Source: Cuniculiplasma sp052315315
Lineage (GTDB): Archaea > Thermoplasmatota > Thermoplasmata > Thermoplasmatales > Thermoplasmataceae
Direction: 5' to 3'
Assembly: GCA_052315315.1 (NCBI GenBank)
Contig: JBLSDE010000005.1
Location: forward strand, 1 to 64,000
DNA: 64,000 bases
This document shows, piece after piece, positions 24,913-34,265 of the stretch. The number at the start of each line of letters is the position of its first letter. Position 1 is the stretch's first letter. A program made the translations under genes and the position numbers. The notes below the pieces were generated by a model. That model did no database searches. It saw only the letters and a list, made by a program, of their open reading frames with translations, and was not told the origin of the DNA.

Positions 24913-26066
24913 GGAAATCCTATCATTTACTTGAAGGTTACAGAATCTTTATTTCCGTCGGTGGTAGCATATCTTCCTATCGAACACCAGATATAATTCG
25001 TGATCTCAGGAGGGAGGGTGCAGAGGTCCATTGCATTCTATCTCCGGCAGCCGAGAAAATGATAGGCGCTCAGGCTCTTGAATGGGCATCTGGAAATGTT
25101 GTGATAAAGGAACTAACAGGAAGAATGGAACACATAACGTTCTTTGAAAATAATGACAAGCGCAATGTTCTTCTGATGTGTCCTGCTACGTATAACCAGA
25201 TTGGGAAGATAGCAAACGGTATAGCCGATGGCGTTGCAGAAACCTTTTTTTCCAATGCAATTGGCATGGATATTCCCGTCGTTGTAGTTCCTGCAATGCA
25301 TCTTGAGATGTTCAGAAATCCTGTAAATTCAAGAAATATTGATTCTCTGAAACAAATTGGTGTTAAAATTGTGGAACCGAGGATAGAAGATGGAAAGGCC
25401 AAAATAATGTGGTCTGAGGAGATAATTGACACCATTCTTCAGAGGGAAGAGACAAAAAAATCCATTCTTATAATATCCGGAACAAGCGAACTGAAGATTG
25501 ATCCTGTCAGAAGTCTGATCAACAGAAGCTCAGGCTTAACTGGCATTTCTCTGGCCAGAGCCGCAAAAAGAGACGGTTTTAACAGAATAGTATATCTGGG
25601 AAATTCAAATTACCGGGTACCCCTGTATTGCCAGTGGATTGAGGCACATGACGTTGATGATTTTTATTCAAAGACAAGGGAGCTTCTTGCAAGGGAAGAA
25701 TTCGACTATATTGTAATTCCCGCAGCACTTTCAGATTTCAAATATGAATCCAGGGATAAGAAGATTGAGAGCAAATCAAATGTTACAATAACCCTTGAAC
25801 CAAGGGAAAAATTGATAGTACACATTCTGGAAATATCTAAAAAATGGAAGAAGAGACCAAGGATAGTTCGTTTTAAATTGGGTGAGGATGACTTTACACC
25901 AAGTAATGATTCAGACTACATGACCATACTAAATCTTGTATCTGATAAGCCCTTTCAGGAAGTAAGCAACAGATATTCCATTTTCAGGGGCAAGGAAAGA
26001 ATTATGAACCAGATAATGAATAAGATAGAGCTGGCAGATTTTATCATAAGGGAGATGCAGAATTGA
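24894..26066 (+). CDS. coaBC: Bifunctional phosphopantothenoylcysteine decarboxylase/synthetase CoaBC
   Basis: Two steps of coenzyme A synthesis: CTP-dependent joining of 4'-phosphopantothenate with cysteine, and FMN-dependent decarboxylation to 4'-phosphopantetheine. The N-terminal flavodoxin-like CoaC domain has ISVGGSISSYRTPDIIRDL, MEHITF with the conserved His, and the PASANT-like stretch LMCPATYNQIGKIANGIADG. The C-terminal CoaB domain starts near IISGTSELKIDPVRSLINRSSG and contains PAALSDFKYES. Starts at GTG inside the thioesterase gene; ends in a 4-base overlap with the nitrilase gene. The PATYN variant of the motif is worth noting. Confidence 0.88.
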   Translation: MGHIQVRKSYHLLEGYRIFISVGGSISSYRTPDIIRDLRREGAEVHCILSPAAEKMIGAQALEWASGNVVIKELTGRMEHITFFENNDKRNVLLMCPATYNQIGKIANGIADGVAETFFSNAIGMDIPVVVVPAMHLEMFRNPVNSRNIDSLKQIGVKIVEPRIEDGKAKIMWSEEIIDTILQREETKKSILIISGTSELKIDPVRSLINRSSGLTGISLARAAKRDGFNRIVYLGNSNYRVPLYCQWIEAHDVDDFYSKTRELLAREEFDYIVIPAALSDFKYESRDKKIESKSNVTITLEPREKLIVHILEISKKWKKRPRIVRFKLGEDDFTPSNDSDYMTILNLVSDKPFQEVSNRYSIFRGKERIMNQIMNKIELADFIIREMQN

Positions 26067-26824
26067 TGAATACAAGATTGACTATTGGGGGTTTCCAGAT
26101 TGGTCCACTGGAAGAGGAGGAGATGCTGAAGAAGCTGGGAGAACAAAATTTTGAAGGCCTTGATATTGTAGTATTTCCTGAAAGATTCATTGTAGACACA
26201 TTTCACTCTTTCACTGATTCCAGGGCGGCCAAAATGCTCAGTAATATTTCTAAGGGGAGAATTGTAGTTGGAGGATCTATTCTGGAAAAGACAGAAAAAG
26301 GGATTTTTAACAGGTCATATGTATTTGTAAACGGGAAAGTTATGGGTTATCAGGATAAAATCGTGCCATTCGATAGGGAAAATGGCCGTGTCGAAAGGGG
26401 TAAAATCATAAACATCTTCAAAACACCTGAAATAACATTTTCAGTCCCCATATGTTACGATATAGATTTCCCATTTTATGCAAAGATAAGTTCAATGAAG
26501 GGTGCAACACTCCTGATAAATCCATCCCTGATAAGAAGTGATTTTCACAGGGAATGGCATCTCTATATTAAATCAAGGGCTCTCGAGAACAGAATATGCG
26601 TAGTATCAGTTAATTCCAACAATCCAAACTTTGGAGGCGATTCTATATTCGTTGACACCTATGAGGAAAATAATGGTGTTAGACTTCTGGCTCTCGAGGC
26701 TCTGAACATGGATAGGTTCACAACTGTATATTCAGAAGGTAAGGTCGATCAGAAGAGAGAGCAGAGAAAGATGGAAGACCCCGGTTATTACTCATTTCCC
26801 TCAAAGGAAATTGTTTATAAGTGA
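26063..26824 (+). CDS. Carbon-nitrogen hydrolase (nitrilase superfamily)
   Basis: 253-residue amidase/nitrilase-fold enzyme with the Glu-Lys-Cys triad: Glu in VVFPERF (~40), Lys in YQDKIVPFDRE (~98) and Cys in FSVPICYDIDFPFY (~131). The C-terminal part has SRALENRICVVSVN, another family block. Its ATG overlaps the CoaBC stop, so it is the third gene of a thioesterase-CoaBC-amidase operon. Context suggests hydrolysis of a CoA- or pantothenate-related amide, but omega-amidase-like activity is equally possible. Its 3' end overlaps a convergent gene by 24 bases. Confidence 0.82.
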   Translation: MMNTRLTIGGFQIGPLEEEEMLKKLGEQNFEGLDIVVFPERFIVDTFHSFTDSRAAKMLSNISKGRIVVGGSILEKTEKGIFNRSYVFVNGKVMGYQDKIVPFDRENGRVERGKIINIFKTPEITFSVPICYDIDFPFYAKISSMKGATLLINPSLIRSDFHREWHLYIKSRALENRICVVSVNSNNPNFGGDSIFVDTYEENNGVRLLALEALNMDRFTTVYSEGKVDQKREQRKMEDPGYYSFPSKEIVYK

Positions 26825-27499
26825 ACATACCTCATCCGGGTGGGAAACGTGTGTTGTATGTCCCCCATCCTTTATAAGATGCATCTCTGAGTTTGCTATC
26901 CCATTGTGTAATATATCACCGTACTGGACAGGTATCATTCTGTCCTTCTCTCCCCATATTATGAGTGTTCTTTTGTTTATCTTTCTCAGCATGTCATCAG
27001 TTATTTTGAAATCTCCCTTTCCATTGTTTCTCAGCATGTTTCTGATTGCCATCTCATTGTTCCCAGGATTCATTTTCATAATTCTCATTATAAACTGATC
27101 TTCATTCTCTCCACCATATTCGCTCACGGTAGGGTTTGTACCAGCACTGCTGATCAGTATGAGCCCTTTACTTCCTCCATACTTATATTCGTGATAAAGG
27201 CTGACCCATCCGCCATAGGAGTTTCCTCCAATATAATACTCATCAATGCCTAAATTCTCAATAAGTTCCTGTATGGCATCGGCCTGAATACCCACAGAAA
27301 TATCTCTGGGGATATACGACTTCCCATGACCAAGCAGGTCAGGGAATATGAGTCCGTAATTGCTCTTTATGCATGAAGCGATCTTCAAAAAGTTATTCCC
27401 CATGCCTCCCATACCATGAAGCAGTATAATGAAAGGTTTCCCGTCTTTTTTTAAATAGGAAATTTTCCCTTCACTGGTCTCAACATAAAACCTATTCAT
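26801..27499 (-). CDS. Alpha/beta-hydrolase fold enzyme
   Basis: 232 residues with the complete hydrolase triad: oxyanion HG in ILLHGMGGMG (~27-33), nucleophile Ser in GGNSYGGW (~94), Asp in IIWGEKDRMIP (~184) and His in DGGHTTH (~211). The cap is short. FPDLLGHGKS is the usual block after strand 4. Substrate unknown; esterase or C-C hydrolase are the common possibilities. It is convergent with the nitrilase gene and divergent from ppdK. Confidence 0.82.
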   Translation of the reverse strand: MNRFYVETSEGKISYLKKDGKPFIILLHGMGGMGNNFLKIASCIKSNYGLIFPDLLGHGKSYIPRDISVGIQADAIQELIENLGIDEYYIGGNSYGGWVSLYHEYKYGGSKGLILISSAGTNPTVSEYGGENEDQFIMRIMKMNPGNNEMAIRNMLRNNGKGDFKITDDMLRKINKRTLIIWGEKDRMIPVQYGDILHNGIANSEMHLIKDGGHTTHVSHPDEVCSLINNFL

Positions 27500-27613
27500 A
27501 TAAAAACATTATTGCACCATTGGATAAAATATTCACATTTCTTTTTAATCCCAATAAGTTAAGGATAATTCTATAACGAATTTCGTAATCATCTATATTG
27601 TCTATGAATAATC

Positions 27614-27623
27614 TTTTTATATA
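27614..27623 (+). promoter_or_regulatory. TATA box for ppdK
   Basis: TTTTTATATA centred ~24 bases before the GTG at 27642, the spacing expected for an archaeal promoter producing a leaderless transcript, which in turn supports the GTG start. Confidence 0.5.
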
Positions 27624-27641
27624 CTTCCTCATAAAACAGAT

Positions 27642-30317
27642 GTGAAAGAAACAAAAAAACTTGTTTATATGTTTGAAGAGGGCAACAAGGATATGGCGGG
27701 GCTCCTTGGTGGTAAGGGGGCAGGTCTGGCTGAGATGAGAAGGATAGGTCTCTCTGTTCCACCTGGATTTACCATAACCACCGAGGCATGTATACTCTTT
27801 CAGAAATCGGGAAAGTTTCCTGAGGGAATGATGGATTCCGTTATGGAGGCACTTTCAAAAGTGGAAGAAGAAACAGGAAAGAAACTTGGAAGTGATACAA
27901 AGCCACTCCTTGTGTCTGTGAGATCGGGGGCACCTATCAGCATGCCTGGTATGATGGATACAATTTTAAACGTGGGCCTGAACGATTCCACAATTAAAGG
28001 GCTTATCAGTTCATCCAAAAACAAAAGATTTGCACTTGATTCTTACAGAAGGCTCAAACAGATGTTTGGTACAGTTGTAATGGGCATTGAGCACGAGAAA
28101 TTTGAGGAAGAGATTAAGAGGATAAAGGAGAGAAAAGGAAAGAAAGATGACATAGAACTTGATGAATCGGAAATGGAGGAAATAAACAGAGCATTTGATC
28201 ATATTTATAAAGAAGAGGGCATGGAATTCCCGCAGGATCCAATGAAACAAATGACTCTCGCCATAGAGGCAGTATTCAATTCATGGAATTCCCCAAGAGC
28301 AAAGGTATACAGGGAGATAAATCATATACCTGAAACACTTGGAACAGCCGTAAATATTGTTTCCATGGTTTTTGGAAATATGGGTGAAGACTCAGCCACA
28401 GGAGTCGCGTTCACAAGAGATCCAAATACGGGCGAAAAGGTTCTCTTCGGGGAATTTCTGCAAAATGCGCAGGGGGAGGATGTGGTCGCAGGAATCAGGA
28501 CACCAAGAAAAATATCAGAAATGGAGAGAATATTGCCCGAAGCCTATAGGGAATTTGTAAAAAGTGCTGAGATACTGGAAAAGCATTACAGGGACATGCA
28601 GGATATGGAGTTTACCATAGAAAAGGGTAAATTCTATATGCTCCAGACAAGGAGTGGAAAGAGGAGTGCAAAGGCAACCGTAAGGATAGCAGTGGAGATG
28701 GTTGAAGAAGGTCTCATAAGCAAAGAGGAGGCCATAATGAGAGTAACGCCGTCAACATTGGATATACTCTTCCACCCCCAGGTCAGAAAAACTGGAAAGG
28801 AAAAGATACTGGGCCGCGGTCTTGCAGCGTCGCCTGGAGCAGCCATTGGAGCAATAGTCTTTTCATCAGACAGGGCAGTCGAGCTTGCAAAGGAGAGGAA
28901 AAAGGTCATACTGGTAAGGCCGGAGACTACAGCTGACGATGTCCGGGGAATGTCAGTTTCGGAAGGATTTCTGACACAGAAAGGGGGAATGACGTCACAT
29001 GCAGCAGTGGTTGCAAGGGCCATGGGAAAGCCTGCTGTCGTGGGTGTCGAATCAATGAATGTTAACGTGAGGGAGCGTTCATTATCAATAGGAGATACGA
29101 TCCTCAGCGAGGGAGATGTGATCACGGTTGATGGAACAAATGGGGAATTTATTCTCGGCACCACTGAACTTGAGGAGGCCCAGTCCGGAACTCATATAGA
29201 ACAGCTCCTGACATGGGCCGATCAGTTCAGGAAAATAGGTGTAAGAGCCAATGCCAATACTCCAGAGGAGGCAATAATGGCAAGAAAAAATGGTGCGGAA
29301 GGCATAGGTCTGGCTAGGACAGAGAGAATGTTCCTTGGTGGTGAAAGGATAGGAATAATGAGGGCAATGATAATGAGTAAAACCCTTGAAGACAGAAAAT
29401 TATTCCTGAGCAAGTTGCTTCCAATGCAGATACACGACTTCACTGAATTCTTCAGAACAATGGAGGGATTTCCTGTCATTATAAGGCTTTTGGATCCGCC
29501 ATTGCATGAGTTTCTGCCTGACAAGGAAGAGGTACTTAACTCAGTTCATTCCATGAAGCTGAAACTCAGAAATATTTCAGATGCGAAGGAAATGGATGAA
29601 ATTTTATCAAGGATCTCAAGTGAGACAGAAATGCTTGAAACCATAAGGTCTCTGGAAGAGTTTAATCCTATGCTCGGTTTCAGAGGATGCAGATTGGGCA
29701 TTGTTTTCCCGGAAATTTATGAAATGCAGGTCGAGGCAATAATTCGTGCATCTCTCAACGTTATGTCTGAGAAAAAACAGATATTCCCTGAAATAATGAT
29801 ACCTCTCGTAGGTACTGACAAAGAGCTTTCCATACTCAGGGAGAGGCTCGAGAAGGTTGCAATTAACGCAATGGGGCACAGGAAGGTGGATTATAAATTT
29901 GGGACCATGATTGAGATTCCCCGTGCTTGTATAACGGCAGATAAGATCGGAAAGTATGCAGATTTCTTCTCCTTTGGAACAAATGATCTGACGCAGATGA
30001 CATTTGGATACAGCAGGGATGACGCAGAAGGGAAATTCATGGCAAAATACCTTGAGGAGGGTGTACTTCCAGGAGATCCCTTCAGAACAGTGGACTTTGA
30101 AGGCGTGGGTGAACTTATGAAAATGGCTGTGGAAAAGGGAAGAAAAGGGAACAAATCTCTTGAGGTAGGAATATGCGGTGAACAGGGAGGAGATCCAGAA
30201 ACTGTGGAATTCTGCCACAGGATAGGTCTGAACTATGTATCTGCATCGCCTTTCAGAATTCCCATAGCAAGGCTCGCCGCTGCAAGAGCGGCACTGAAGG
30301 ATGTAAAAAAAGAATAA
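27642..30317 (+). CDS. ppdK: Pyruvate, phosphate dikinase
   Basis: Interconverts pyruvate, ATP and phosphate with phosphoenolpyruvate, AMP and pyrophosphate; reversible, so usable in glycolysis or gluconeogenesis. Full length at 891 residues. The N-terminal ATP-grasp domain begins GGKGAGLAEMRRIG (~24) and contains SVRSGAPISMPGMMDTILN and GNMGEDSATGVAFTRDP. The swivelling phosphohistidine domain has KGGMTSHAAVVARAMGKPA (~450, catalytic His). The C-terminal PEP/pyruvate barrel ends with FSFGTNDLTQMTFGYSRDD and VGICGEQGGDPETVEFC (catalytic Cys). The GTG start is supported by the TATA position; an ATG nine codons in is an alternative. Confidence 0.95.
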   Translation: MKETKKLVYMFEEGNKDMAGLLGGKGAGLAEMRRIGLSVPPGFTITTEACILFQKSGKFPEGMMDSVMEALSKVEEETGKKLGSDTKPLLVSVRSGAPISMPGMMDTILNVGLNDSTIKGLISSSKNKRFALDSYRRLKQMFGTVVMGIEHEKFEEEIKRIKERKGKKDDIELDESEMEEINRAFDHIYKEEGMEFPQDPMKQMTLAIEAVFNSWNSPRAKVYREINHIPETLGTAVNIVSMVFGNMGEDSATGVAFTRDPNTGEKVLFGEFLQNAQGEDVVAGIRTPRKISEMERILPEAYREFVKSAEILEKHYRDMQDMEFTIEKGKFYMLQTRSGKRSAKATVRIAVEMVEEGLISKEEAIMRVTPSTLDILFHPQVRKTGKEKILGRGLAASPGAAIGAIVFSSDRAVELAKERKKVILVRPETTADDVRGMSVSEGFLTQKGGMTSHAAVVARAMGKPAVVGVESMNVNVRERSLSIGDTILSEGDVITVDGTNGEFILGTTELEEAQSGTHIEQLLTWADQFRKIGVRANANTPEEAIMARKNGAEGIGLARTERMFLGGERIGIMRAMIMSKTLEDRKLFLSKLLPMQIHDFTEFFRTMEGFPVIIRLLDPPLHEFLPDKEEVLNSVHSMKLKLRNISDAKEMDEILSRISSETEMLETIRSLEEFNPMLGFRGCRLGIVFPEIYEMQVEAIIRASLNVMSEKKQIFPEIMIPLVGTDKELSILRERLEKVAINAMGHRKVDYKFGTMIEIPRACITADKIGKYADFFSFGTNDLTQMTFGYSRDDAEGKFMAKYLEEGVLPGDPFRTVDFEGVGELMKMAVEKGRKGNKSLEVGICGEQGGDPETVEFCHRIGLNYVSASPFRIPIARLAAARAALKDVKKE

Positions 30318-30325
30318 TCTAAAAT

Positions 30326-31042
30326 TTATTCAATTAATTCTCTGATCTTACATGGTGAGTCTGTCATAAAATACTGAATATTTTTCTCTTCCAGTATTTT
30401 CAATTCTTTTTCATCATTTATGACCCATGGGATTATCTTTTCACCTATCTTTTGAAAATTTCTCTCCTCCTTCTCAATGATTGAATATTCAGGTATTACA
30501 AAATCAAGAAAATCTGGAACATGATCCCTGATCATACTGTCCCATATGAATGATGTCTCCTTTCCAATGTCTATACCAACCCTGTATCTGGAATCATATT
30601 CCTTCATTGTTCTTATGGCATCAATGTCAAAGGATATGAAATAGATGTCATCGGAATAGTTGCCCTTGAAGTATTCGTTGAGTGCTTTTTCGAGACCAAA
30701 ATTAATTCTTTCAGCCTTATTGTTTCTTGTTTTAAGTTCTATAAATTTTTTAACACCATGGGTAGCAGCTAAAAACTCATCAAGCGTTGGTATTTTTTCA
30801 TCCGTTCCAAGAATGCCCATTTCCTCAAGTTCAGATAAGGTAAAATCAGATATCATTCCATTCCTGCCAGTAAGTCTCTCCATAGCATCATCGTGAAAAA
30901 TAACTATCCTGTGATCCTTCGTAATCTGTATGTCCGTTTCAACTCCATAAACTCCACATTTTTTTGCACTTTCAAAGGAACTTATGGTATTTTCTGGTTT
31001 CTGGGAGGGATTTCCCCTGTGGCCAATAACATTAAATTTCAT
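30326..31042 (-). CDS. Glycerophosphodiester phosphodiesterase
   Basis: Cleaves glycerophosphodiesters to glycerol-3-phosphate and an alcohol in a TIM barrel. 238 residues with the GDPD hallmarks: VIGHRGNPSQKPENTISSF (His-Arg and Glu-Asn-Thr), VETDIQITKDHRIVIFHDD (catalytic Glu/Asp, then His of HDD), PTLDEFL and FIELKTR. No signal peptide, so it acts in the cytoplasm. Divergent from a glycerol-3-phosphate dehydrogenase gene 187 bases away, giving a compact catabolic pair. Confidence 0.9.
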   Translation of the reverse strand: MKFNVIGHRGNPSQKPENTISSFESAKKCGVYGVETDIQITKDHRIVIFHDDAMERLTGRNGMISDFTLSELEEMGILGTDEKIPTLDEFLAATHGVKKFIELKTRNNKAERINFGLEKALNEYFKGNYSDDIYFISFDIDAIRTMKEYDSRYRVGIDIGKETSFIWDSMIRDHVPDFLDFVIPEYSIIEKEERNFQKIGEKIIPWVINDEKELKILEEKNIQYFMTDSPCKIRELIE

Positions 31043-31229
31043 CCTTTACTGTATAAAAATGATCATAAAAAGTGTATTTATTCGTAACCCTATGGATTTT
31101 TAAACAAGATATAAGGTAATCCATTGATGAACCTCAGGTAGGATCAGCCATATTTTCTTGCATATATTGGATCCTTATCTGCATTTCCTTTTCAGGTAAG
31201 GTAATAAATTTATTACGGATTTCCCCGCA

Positions 31230-32600
31230 ATGGATATCTCTGGTATGGATCACTTCGATTTAAGGAAGCGGTGTGAATGGATTGATTCCCTTGAAAATAA
31301 AGAGGAGATATTCGATGTGGCCATTATTGGAGGAGGAATTACTGGGGCCGGTATTGCCAATATCATGGCATCCAATGGGGTTAAATGCATTCTCCTTGAA
31401 ATGAAGGATTTCGGATCAGGGACCAGTTCCGGATCATCCAAGCTGATACACGGTGGAATAAGATATCTGGCCAACTTTGAAATAAGGGAAGTCAGGGATC
31501 TACTGCACGAGAGAAATTATCTCCTTAAACACAGTGAAATTGTGAAGCCGATGAATTTCAAAATACTTGTGGATCAGTATTCATGGAAAAAAACCACACT
31601 TCGTCTTGGTATATTTGTCTATAATATACTTAGCGGATCACTTTCCATACCCATGTATGTGAGGAACAGGGGAGAAATGTCAGATAGCATCAAGGGCTAT
31701 TTCAATTATAAGGACGCCTGGACTGATGATACAAAAATGGTCATATATAACATAGTAAGTGCGGTTAGAAAGGGTGCCATATGTCTCAACTATTCAAAGG
31801 TTCTTAAAATTGAAGATGAAAAGGACCACGTTTTTGTAGAGTTTAAAGATAGCATTCGCCAAGTGGAGAGAAAAGTACGTGCCAGATACGTAATAAATGC
31901 GGCTGGCCCCTGGGCTGGTGAAGTTTCCAGGATGGAGGATTCAAAATTTTCAGGTTCCCTGAAACTGAGCAGGGGAATTCATGTGGTTGTACCCTCTGAA
32001 AAAATAGGCAGCAGTGATTCCATAGTCTTCAGATCACATCTTGATTCTAGGCAGATGTTCATTATTCCAAGGGGTGAGGTAACTATTATTGGGACAACTG
32101 ACAGATTTGTAAACTCCCCGGATGATTTTGCAGTGGACAATGATGATGTTGAATATATTGTAGAAAGTGCAAAGCGTTTATATCCAGATTTAGATAAATC
32201 TGATATCACCTATTCCTACGCAGGTATAAGACCACTTTATGGTGACAGTGATGATCCAGGATCAATTTCCAGGGGGTTTGTTGTAAAGGTGAAGGGAAGA
32301 TTCATAAACATTTATGGTGGAAAGCTTACAAACTACAGATCAGTGTCAAGAAAGGTGGCAAAAATTTATGGAAAAATCGTTGGCAAAAAACTGAATGTAA
32401 AAGGATTGCCAGAGATAAATTACAACAGGCCAAAACTGGTAGGTAAGGACCTGTATCAGTATGAAAGAGATTATGAGTGTGCCATATTCCCTGAAGACAT
32501 TTTGATAAGGAGGGAAGCTTATCCATTCAATCTCAGGGATAGGGGAGATTCCTTATTGCCAGAAATAGAAAAGGTCATGAAATTGGATGAAAAGATATGA
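31230..32600 (+). CDS. FAD-dependent glycerol-3-phosphate dehydrogenase
   Basis: Oxidises sn-glycerol-3-phosphate to dihydroxyacetone phosphate and feeds electrons to quinone. 456 residues: dinucleotide-binding VAIIGGGITGAGIANIMAS (~31-49), the GlpD/GlpA block GSGTSSGSSKLIHGGIRYL (~68-86), YVINAAGPWAG (~220), the RGIHVVVP region and IPRGEVTIIGTTD. The C-terminal cap is shorter than in E. coli GlpD. An alternative ATG exists at codon 6. Because archaeal lipids are built on glycerol-1-phosphate, this enzyme probably handles glycerol or exogenous bacterial/eukaryal glycerophospholipid material, as the divergent diesterase also suggests. Confidence 0.88.
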   Translation: MDISGMDHFDLRKRCEWIDSLENKEEIFDVAIIGGGITGAGIANIMASNGVKCILLEMKDFGSGTSSGSSKLIHGGIRYLANFEIREVRDLLHERNYLLKHSEIVKPMNFKILVDQYSWKKTTLRLGIFVYNILSGSLSIPMYVRNRGEMSDSIKGYFNYKDAWTDDTKMVIYNIVSAVRKGAICLNYSKVLKIEDEKDHVFVEFKDSIRQVERKVRARYVINAAGPWAGEVSRMEDSKFSGSLKLSRGIHVVVPSEKIGSSDSIVFRSHLDSRQMFIIPRGEVTIIGTTDRFVNSPDDFAVDNDDVEYIVESAKRLYPDLDKSDITYSYAGIRPLYGDSDDPGSISRGFVVKVKGRFINIYGGKLTNYRSVSRKVAKIYGKIVGKKLNVKGLPEINYNRPKLVGKDLYQYERDYECAIFPEDILIRREAYPFNLRDRGDSLLPEIEKVMKLDEKI

Positions 32601-32624
32601 GATATTTTTGTTATACCGTTTTGA

Positions 32625-34079
32625 TCAATTTGAAAACATCTGATAGTTAGGAGGTTCGGAGACTACCCTGATATCATGTGGATGGCTCTCTCTCAACCCG
32701 CTGTTTGTTATCTTTATGAATTCTGTTTTTGTTCTGAGTTCATCTATATTTTTGCATCCTGCGTAACCCATTCCTGCCCTTATTCCACCACTGAGCTGAT
32801 AAACAACCTCTTCCACTTTTCCTTTGTAGGGCACTGCACCTTCTACACCCTCGGCCACGAATTTGCTGCCTGAGAATTTACCATATCTGTCAGATCCCTT
32901 GGAAAGGGCACCAATTGAACCCATTCCCCTGTATGTTTTGTATTTCCTTCCGTTGATTATCATCTCTGCGCCCGGGCTTTCATCTGTCCCCGCAAGAAGT
33001 GAGCCCAACATGACGCACTCTGCACCTGCTGCAATTGCCTTTACAATATCTCCAGAGAATCTTATACCTCCATCCGCAACTATTGGAACATTATGTTCTC
33101 TTGCATAGTCAGCCGCATCTGAAATTGCAGTTATCTGAGGAACACCAATACCTGCAACAACCCTGGTTGTACATATGGAACCCGGGCCTATTCCCACCTT
33201 AAGTCCGTCTATATCACACGAAATGAGGTCGATTGCAGCCTGTTCTGTAGCTATGTTTCCCACAACTATATCCACATCTATCTGCTTCCTCATTTTTTTC
33301 AGGGAAGAGATAACGTTGTCGTTATGAGCATGTGCAGTATCTATAACAATCACGTCCGCGCCCTCTTTTTCCATGAGGATTGCCCTGTCAATGTCAAAGG
33401 GGCCAACCGCAGCACCGACCATTAACTGGCCATCTTCATCTCTCGTGGCATGTGGAAATTTATGCCTGGTTACAATATCCTTGGATGTTATGAGACCGAC
33501 AACCTTTCCATTGCTATCCACAAGTGGCAGTTTTTCAATTCTGTTTTCATAAAGTATTCTTCTTGCCTCTTCTGGAGATATGTTGTCCTTGGCGTAGACA
33601 ACATCTTTTGTCATAATGTCACGTATTTTTGTCTTCTCTTCATCCGCAAATTCAATGTCCCTCTTTGTTACTATTCCTACAAGTTTCTCCCCTGAAACAA
33701 CTGGAAATCCTGCAATGTTCTTTTCTTCCATTATGTTTCTTGCCACACTGACGGGTGTTTCCGGATCAATCGTGTGAACATTTCTTATGATCAGTGATTC
33801 TTCTCTCTTCACCTTCCTGACCATTGTGGCCTCTTCGTTTCTTGACATGTTCCTGTGGATTATTCCTATTCCGCCTGTTCTGGACATACCCACAGCCATT
33901 TCCCACTCAGTTACTGTGTCCATCGGGGAACTTGAAATGGGAACATTCAATTTTATGTTTCTGGAAAACCTGCTTCTTATATCGGTCTCTCTTGGTTCTA
34001 TGGGAGATCTACTCGGTAAAACTAAAACATCATCGAAGGTCAACCCTTCCTTTATATTTTTTAGCTTGTCTGCAAACAT
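32625..34079 (-). CDS. guaB: IMP dehydrogenase
   Basis: Oxidises IMP to XMP with NAD+, the committed step to GMP. From the ATG at 34079 it is 484 residues: the usual N-terminus FADKLKNIKEGLTFDDVLVLP, two inserted CBS domains (about 88-205), the loop KVGIGPGSICTTRVVAG with the catalytic Cys (~303), VADGGIRFSGDI and the flap YRGMGSIGALSKG. The frame continues upstream to 34115, but the extra 12 residues are hydrophobic, non-homologous and sit over a TATA-like sequence. GMP synthetase subunit B lies elsewhere in the window. Confidence 0.94.
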   Translation of the reverse strand: MFADKLKNIKEGLTFDDVLVLPSRSPIEPRETDIRSRFSRNIKLNVPISSSPMDTVTEWEMAVGMSRTGGIGIIHRNMSRNEEATMVRKVKREESLIIRNVHTIDPETPVSVARNIMEEKNIAGFPVVSGEKLVGIVTKRDIEFADEEKTKIRDIMTKDVVYAKDNISPEEARRILYENRIEKLPLVDSNGKVVGLITSKDIVTRHKFPHATRDEDGQLMVGAAVGPFDIDRAILMEKEGADVIVIDTAHAHNDNVISSLKKMRKQIDVDIVVGNIATEQAAIDLISCDIDGLKVGIGPGSICTTRVVAGIGVPQITAISDAADYAREHNVPIVADGGIRFSGDIVKAIAAGAECVMLGSLLAGTDESPGAEMIINGRKYKTYRGMGSIGALSKGSDRYGKFSGSKFVAEGVEGAVPYKGKVEEVVYQLSGGIRAGMGYAGCKNIDELRTKTEFIKITNSGLRESHPHDIRVVSEPPNYQMFSN

Positions 34080-34265
34080 GAGAAGGAAGAGTATATAAGT
34101 ACATAAATTTTTCACATCTCCTAAACCCTCACTTCTTCATAGGAAAATGAATTCACTGAACAAATTCACTTCATGGAAAACAGTTTCTATCTCAGCCTTA
34201 AAATTTGTTTTAACTTATTTTCAGAAAGCCGGATGTTATTTCCTCCGGTCTTGATTAAACACTCA

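Noticed and set aside
29616..30218. 200-codon minus-strand open frame inside ppdK
   Set aside because: Shadow of a highly conserved enzyme; His/Cys/Phe-rich translation without family features.
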